Below are positions 58,321 to 64,000 of a stretch of DNA of 64,000 bases, in pieces (position 1 is the stretch's first letter; every line of letters begins with the position of its first letter). The DNA comes from Wuchereria bancrofti (taxonomy: Eukaryota; Nematoda; Chromadorea; Rhabditida; Onchocercidae). The translations under genes were made by a program, and so were the position numbers. The stretch is taken from the NCBI GenBank assembly GCA_005281725.1, contig SSBO01000012.1, forward strand, positions 4,551,521 to 4,615,520. Direction: 5' to 3'. Below the pieces are notes generated by a model, which worked only from the letters and a program-made list of their open reading frames with translations, had not been told where the DNA came from and ran no database searches.

Positions 58321-61300
58321 AAGACGTACTCTCAGTCTCTCAATAATCATTGATTGTTTGTTGAAGCATTAAGCTGATCGGTTGAATTTAGGGGTGGGTA
58401 CTTGACTTTACCACAAATGAGATTCTGATATCATAAAACATTTTGTTAAATAATTCATTGAAATACTTCTCTTTCAATAGATCTGATACATTCCTTCTTA
58501 TATTTTTTTTTTAATATAACTTGTGTCTTTCCTACCTTCTTAAAAAGAAATGTGCATTAAAGTCGGATATGTAAATTTAGCTAAATGAAATTCGTAAATA
58601 ATTAAGAATTCAATTTTTTTGATGAAGTTAATTAGTAAAATCATGCAAATGGGCAGTTGAACTTTGGCATATGATAAGCTATCTCATCACAAATGAGCAT
58701 ATATGGAACAATGATCCTTTAAGAAATACAATTAATGGGATCGTAGATTGTTGCAATTGGGATTTGAATGCTAGCTTAATTCGTGCTGACCGTAAGAATT
58801 GTCCATCACAGTTATAGTTTTTGTTCAAAACAATTTATATAATTTAATAAAAAATATAGGAAGTGAAGCAAATTGACATGAAAAGATTGGCATGCATGGT
58901 CTTGTATCAGTTTTTTCATTTTTGACAGAGAAAAAAAGCATAAAATGTTCGCTAGTTATCGAAGGACGCAGTCACGGTTTTTAACTTTTGAAATTATGCT
59001 TTGCTGTCTAATTGCAGGAAAAGATTTGAGGAAGTTTCAAATTATGAGAGAGAAGAAATATTGATGAAACCAGTTCATTATCGGATCAGATACATATTTA
59101 TTCCGTTTGTCAATAAAAATTCGAAACTGGTCCTTAATTAGCTATTTTTACCATCACAGAACATACGAGCATGTACACACAATACATATACATCAATACG
59201 ATGTGATTACATACTTTATCACATATTTTATTTTGAAATTTAGGTGTTATTATATTGTCTTTGAAGTTTCAATTTCGTTTTTCTATTGAATCTCATAATA
59301 TACGAAATACGAAACTTGAAACTCGCACTTGAAATACGAAAGTTTTATTGGTTCCACCTACTGTTTCATACAAATTTTCTTCGAATTTGATTTACGAAAT
59401 TGTGGTTTAGGGAAAAGGAAGCTGTGGGACAAGTAAAGAGGGAAGGGAAAAGAGCAGTTTGCTGGAGTTTGACTCTCTTCTATTCTTCTGACTTAAAATT
59501 CTCATTATGTGACGCATTCACCAAGAGAATCAGTAAGTATCGCAATGAGAGCAATTATTCTAATTTTTAAAGATTTCCTTTTTGGAAGAAATTATCTCAC
59601 TTTCCGAGATTTTTATTTTTAATGGACAATCAGTGAGGGGAAAAGGAATTTACCATTTCTTTAATCATGAACGCAAAATAGGATAATGTTTAGTAAGAGG
59701 AAACTTCGGTATAAGTTACAAATCTGATAAGGTTTGAAAACTTTAGGTTTAAAATTGATTCCATCACAGTTAACACAAGAAAATTCTGAAGGAAAGACTT
59801 GTTCCACTGAGCCATACTTCCATTGTAATAAAAAAAGATTTTTATTAATGGTCGGTAACAATATTCTGCCTAACTATTTCATCTGGATAGAGACAACGAT
59901 TAATAACTAAAGATTATTGATAAAAATGGAGATTACCATCATAAATTTTTCAAATCTCAAATATTTTTCATTCTTGCTCGTAATTTTTTTCAGCAAATCA
60001 AGTTATTACCGTTGTTCAGAAATAAATCCAGCGATAAAAAATGCCTTTCTTGAAAATGAATTCTCTCGCTGGCATCCATAAATTTCTTTTAACTGAACTC
60101 ATTTCTTTTTGTTATTTTTTAACTTCCTTTTTTTTTACTCGGTTATTATAATTAAAGTGATTCATAGTTTCTCCTTTTCTCTTAGTAGATTTCCTGTTGA
60201 GCATATTACTTTGCTGCTATGGTACAAAAAAGCTTTCCGAGCCTTTCAAAATTGATTGCAGTGTATTAAAACGTGGAACGAGCAAGCTTGATACTTCAAA
60301 ATTTAGTTGTTCATTATGTTGTGACTGGGTGATAGAATCAAATTTATGGTGTTTTTGCAAAATTTTGGATGAAATTAATCTTTCTTTTAAATTAATTTTT
60401 TATTTTCTGGAGGTGTACTGTTTTCATGCACTAATGATTAAATGAACAATAATGTACCAAATTATCCAGTAAAGCACATGAAAACGTGTTCGTCGCTCCT
60501 CGTAATTAGTAATTTCACAACAATCAATCAATCTATTTCATTTTGGAAAATATCCGGGTAAAGCAAATTATGTTTTCTTGTTATTTAAAAACCGGAAACA
60601 TTGCCAGAACATCCTAAGAGTAAATTTTTTTATTTCTATTGACTTGTTTAATATCCTTCATGAGTAGCACTGATCAGTTTGGATAAGTTAAAATAGGAGA
60701 AAAAGTGAAAATCTTGTGACAGCAAATGAAAGAGATAAGGCTGTAAAAGATATCAAGTGATTTAGCTCTCAGTGAAATCCTTATAACTTAGAATTAGGTA
60801 AATTTCTTCAAATTCTTCAATTTTTTGTACTGAAATTGTGTTGGACTCTTCTTTTCAATCAAAATTCATTATGTAACAGGGGTGAACTTGTGGGAATGCC
60901 TTTTATTTGCTACCGTGACCCAATCAATTATTCATTCCAACACACTTTCGCTTATTTCATCTCCAACATGAGTAAAAAACGAGAGCAATTTCTGCAGTCG
61001 AATTCTCTTCATAGTCGTAACCCTGTGTATGAAATTATAAAACCACAAACAAACAAATGAAAAAAATCAGTAGCAAAATTTTAAAGCACTCTTCGACGGT
61101 ATATCAAGAAAATTCTGGCCCATTATGGAGTGATTTGCAAAAAATCTCCAGATTTAATAACTTCCAAAATTTGTCACTGCACAAATTATATCAGAATTAG
61201 TCTTCGGTTACTACTGATTTGAACAAGGGGAAACAGGTGTAAACTAGAAACAGTGAAATAAGAAATTTATGGCAAAATAACGATAATAATAATAGTGTAA

Positions 61301-62371
61301 AGCTGAAATTGGGTACTATCGTGAATGTCTTCAAATAAACACTACCTCATCATTGGAAGTAATCTGAAATAAATGATATGTTTTAATTATAAATGCTTGA
61401 CCATATAATGCCGCCAATGGCTCCATCTTAACAATGTAATAAATAGAGACGACGGCTGTGACATTGATCAACGTCCATTATATACATATATTCTGGGGTA
61501 TACAGAAGACCAAAAAAAGACACTTGGGAATCCTAAAGTACAAGCAACAGTGAAAGATTTATTATACTTACATTATTGCCTTAACTAAGCGAAATGGTCT
61601 ATTAAAATCTGGATGTGGAGTTTGCAACACATTTCACGAAAAACTTCAAATAAATAGTGCAGCAACTGTTTCTCAACAAGATTAAGTAAATGCTGTGACA
61701 TGTTTAGGTTTTTTTTTCCTTTTTAATTCCATTTTCTGCAAATTTTCGCAAATCATCTTCAGAGCAAGACTAAACTAAGTCATAATTTACAATTTCTTTT
61801 ATAGTTTATTGAGATTAGTTGTCAGACAAAAGATAATGATATTACTTTTGGAAATAGGAAAGAAGAAATATAAAGAATCCCAAGATAAAGGACTGAAGTT
61901 TAATTTTTTTACAACACCTTTCGAAGCAGGTTAATCTCTCCAGATTCAATGTTCGGACCTGATTACTATAACCTACTAATTGAATCGTAATGTTGCGACA
62001 AAAAGTCAGCATATGTGGTTCAAAGTTAGAAGTAGATTAGTGTATCAAAAATTGTCACTGGTTTCAGAAAGAACTTCAAATTTCCTATGACAATGTTTGA
62101 CTATTTGGATCATGATTTTTCAAAAAATAAAATAGATATAATTTTTTCCATAAATTTTATTAGATGCCATTTGTTAATGTCATGATTGGATGAAGTTCCT
62201 CCCTATATTTATCAAATTCCTTCAACTGTAAAAAAATCTTTAAAAAAAGATATACAAGACATCGGCATTTTACCAATTGTTCTAGAACTGTGTACATTTT
62301 CCCTTGAGAAGTTTGCTCACAAATACCTATTATTGGATTTTTCTTCTTCGTTCAACGGACCATTTAATATT

Positions 62372-62389
62372 AAAAAAAAAAAAAAAAAA
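62372..62389. repeat. 18-base A homopolymer
   Basis: Uninterrupted A-run in A+T-rich intergenic DNA. No retrosequence or target-site duplication was noticed beside it. Confidence 0.8.
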
Positions 62390-64000
62390 CTATATTATAC
62401 TGCAAAATTTTGGTTCGTCAATTAAAGCACTGGAAGAACTCAGTGTGAAATAATGGATAACAAGTAATAAATAAATGTCAACCAACCAGATAATGATTGG
62501 GCAATTTAATATCAAACGAATTTCGGCATATAATGTGAAGTAGATATTAAGTGATGTAAGAACTTACTGACTAAAGCATCGATAGTTATTGATTCTATTT
62601 ATTTCGCAAAATTAGAAATTTAAACACAATTAACACAGTAATTAATAATGATTAGTGAGGATAACACCAGTATTATATGGAGCAGAAATTTGAACTTATC
62701 ATTTAGGCTAAGATTTGATAAAATAACAGGAGAAATAGTACTTAGAGTTCCCACATTTTAACAATATTCTACAGCCCTGCAAAACCTGTTTTGTTGCTTA
62801 AATGAGAAATGATATAAAGTTTATTTTTTAGTCGCCTTCAAAATTTCAGATCTGCTGCTTAACCACTCCCTAACTGAAATATAAATGCGTTTTATGATTG
62901 CTTTCGGAAAATGATCATGTCTCCTGTGTTTTCATAATTTGTCATTAAATAATTAAAATCTTCTACAAGTGTTTCTGCGGAATTGGAATTAAACTGCACA
63001 CTTCAAAATAAATCAAATTTGTTGATAACTTTTATTATTTAAGCTTAACTGGATTGAAGCGAAACATTAAATGAGAGTTATGAAAATTAAAGTTGGAACA
63101 GGATTTTTTAGCCAAATATAAAACAAGGATTTCTTGTCATCAGTAAAACGTGATACCTTAATTGAATTTTACGATTTAGTTCATCTAAACCAATTTGACA
63201 ATATAAACCAATTTCACTCTAGCATAGTAAGTATCCGTGCTTCAAAGGACTAGTTGCTAATTAGATCATTATTATATATCTAAAACGAGGTCTAAAATGT
63301 CATTTTCGGCACTCATACACTAGCAACCTACTGCCAGCAGTTACTCAGATAAAATTAAATGTTGGAAATGTTACCTCTACTTTTACAAGTATATATTTTG
63401 TTAGAGAAATGCTAGCAGAATGATTTCAAATAACCATGAAGTCCTAGTGAATATGCTAGCATTTGTCAAATAGATTCTGATGTATTAATATACTTTAACA
63501 TATATTAGAAAAGTGCTACAGATTGAATTGACTTATCCTTTGTACCTTTATTACCTAAAATACCGTTTACTTGAATTTTTCTTTCATAGAGTGCGGGAGA
63601 GAGACGTTTTTCAACTGTTCTACTTCTTGGCAACTTCTACCAACCCAATTCTGCAATCCCTACGTTCCAGTTAACATCTGGGAATGAGATTTAAATTGTT
63701 TGAAATGTGATCCTTTATCCATTCAGAGAATGGTGTAAACGTATTTTGGAGAATCAAGTAAACATTAGGAGGAACCAACTTATACACGGAGGGTTGTAAC
63801 TGAGAAGCACTTAAATGAATGTAATGAATTTCCCTTTACACATGTTATGGGAGGTCATAGATATATGACACCACCGCACTATAGTCCAAACAATTCAAAG
63901 TAAACTACCGACTAACTCTCCGGTATTTCTATGGAAAATGAACAACCAAATTTGATGAAAAATAAATGGCAAAATTTGATAAATAAATATGAAATCTTCA

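Larger units (their letters stand above)
57739..64000. other. Gene-poor 6.3 kb upstream of the collagen
   Basis: No coding exon was recognised on either strand. The open frames present are short, rich in Phe/Ile/Lys and lack flanking splice signals or motifs. Contents: a pyrimidine-rich tract near 57780-57930 next to the collagen start, a (CA)n stretch at about 58298-58320, a more G+C-rich patch at 58010-58240, and an 18-base A-run at 62372-62389. It probably holds the collagen promoter and possibly the distal introns of a gene lying beyond the window. Confidence 0.5.

Overview
The window is eukaryotic nuclear DNA from a nematode, most likely a filarial (spirurid, clade III) worm. The case rests on strongly A+T-rich DNA, many-exon genes with GT-AG introns of roughly 60-500 bases, a nematode cuticle collagen, closest resemblance to Caenorhabditis genes (vha-11, odr-8, bicd-1, dpy-21, spr-2), and TTTCAG-type acceptors lying just upstream of start codons, as expected where spliced leaders are trans-spliced. 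The species cannot be named from the sequence alone. Nothing prokaryotic, viral or plasmid-like was seen, and no CRISPR array or rRNA.

Layout. 1-1700 (+): 3' part of GAR1 (H/ACA snoRNP). 2789-5657 (+): V-ATPase subunit C (vha-11), complete. 7315-11066 (+): UFSP2/odr-8, a Ufm1-specific protease, complete except for an unresolved first exon. 15785-19939 (+): Bicaudal-D, complete. 21461-28095 (-): a secreted peroxidasin-like heme peroxidase (two Ig domains, peroxidase, half a VWC), convergent with Bicaudal-D. 33170-39892 (-): an RSBN1/DPY-21 type JmjC histone demethylase. 41338-44112 (+): SET/SPR-2, divergent from dpy-21. 47396-50067 (-): an unrecognised coiled-coil protein. 51572-53142 (-): Hikeshi. 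54617-54983 (-): a candidate small two-exon gene of unknown function. 55754-57738 (-): a cuticle collagen. 57739-64000: no gene seen. Gaps of 1-6 kb between genes hold only A+T-rich sequence, microsatellites and a few more G+C-rich islets.

Exon models were built by hand from reading frame, splice-site phase and remembered family alignments. Phases close without error in every complete model, for example 384 residues for VHA-11, 728 for BicD, 1000 for the peroxidasin and 298 for the collagen.

The genes are mostly unrelated housekeeping or developmental genes, so this is not a pathway cluster. Two loose links stand out. dpy-21 and spr-2 are chromatin factors sharing one 1.45-kb divergent upstream region. 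The peroxidasin and the collagen both belong to the extracellular matrix or cuticle. The most unusual observations are three introns with GC instead of GT donors in three genes; replacement of the heme-linking aspartate by alanine in the peroxidasin, together with loss of its leucine-rich repeats; a frame-preserving 45-codon candidate cassette exon and a duplicated proline-rich motif in dpy-21; and the small unrecognised gene at 54.6-55.0 kb.
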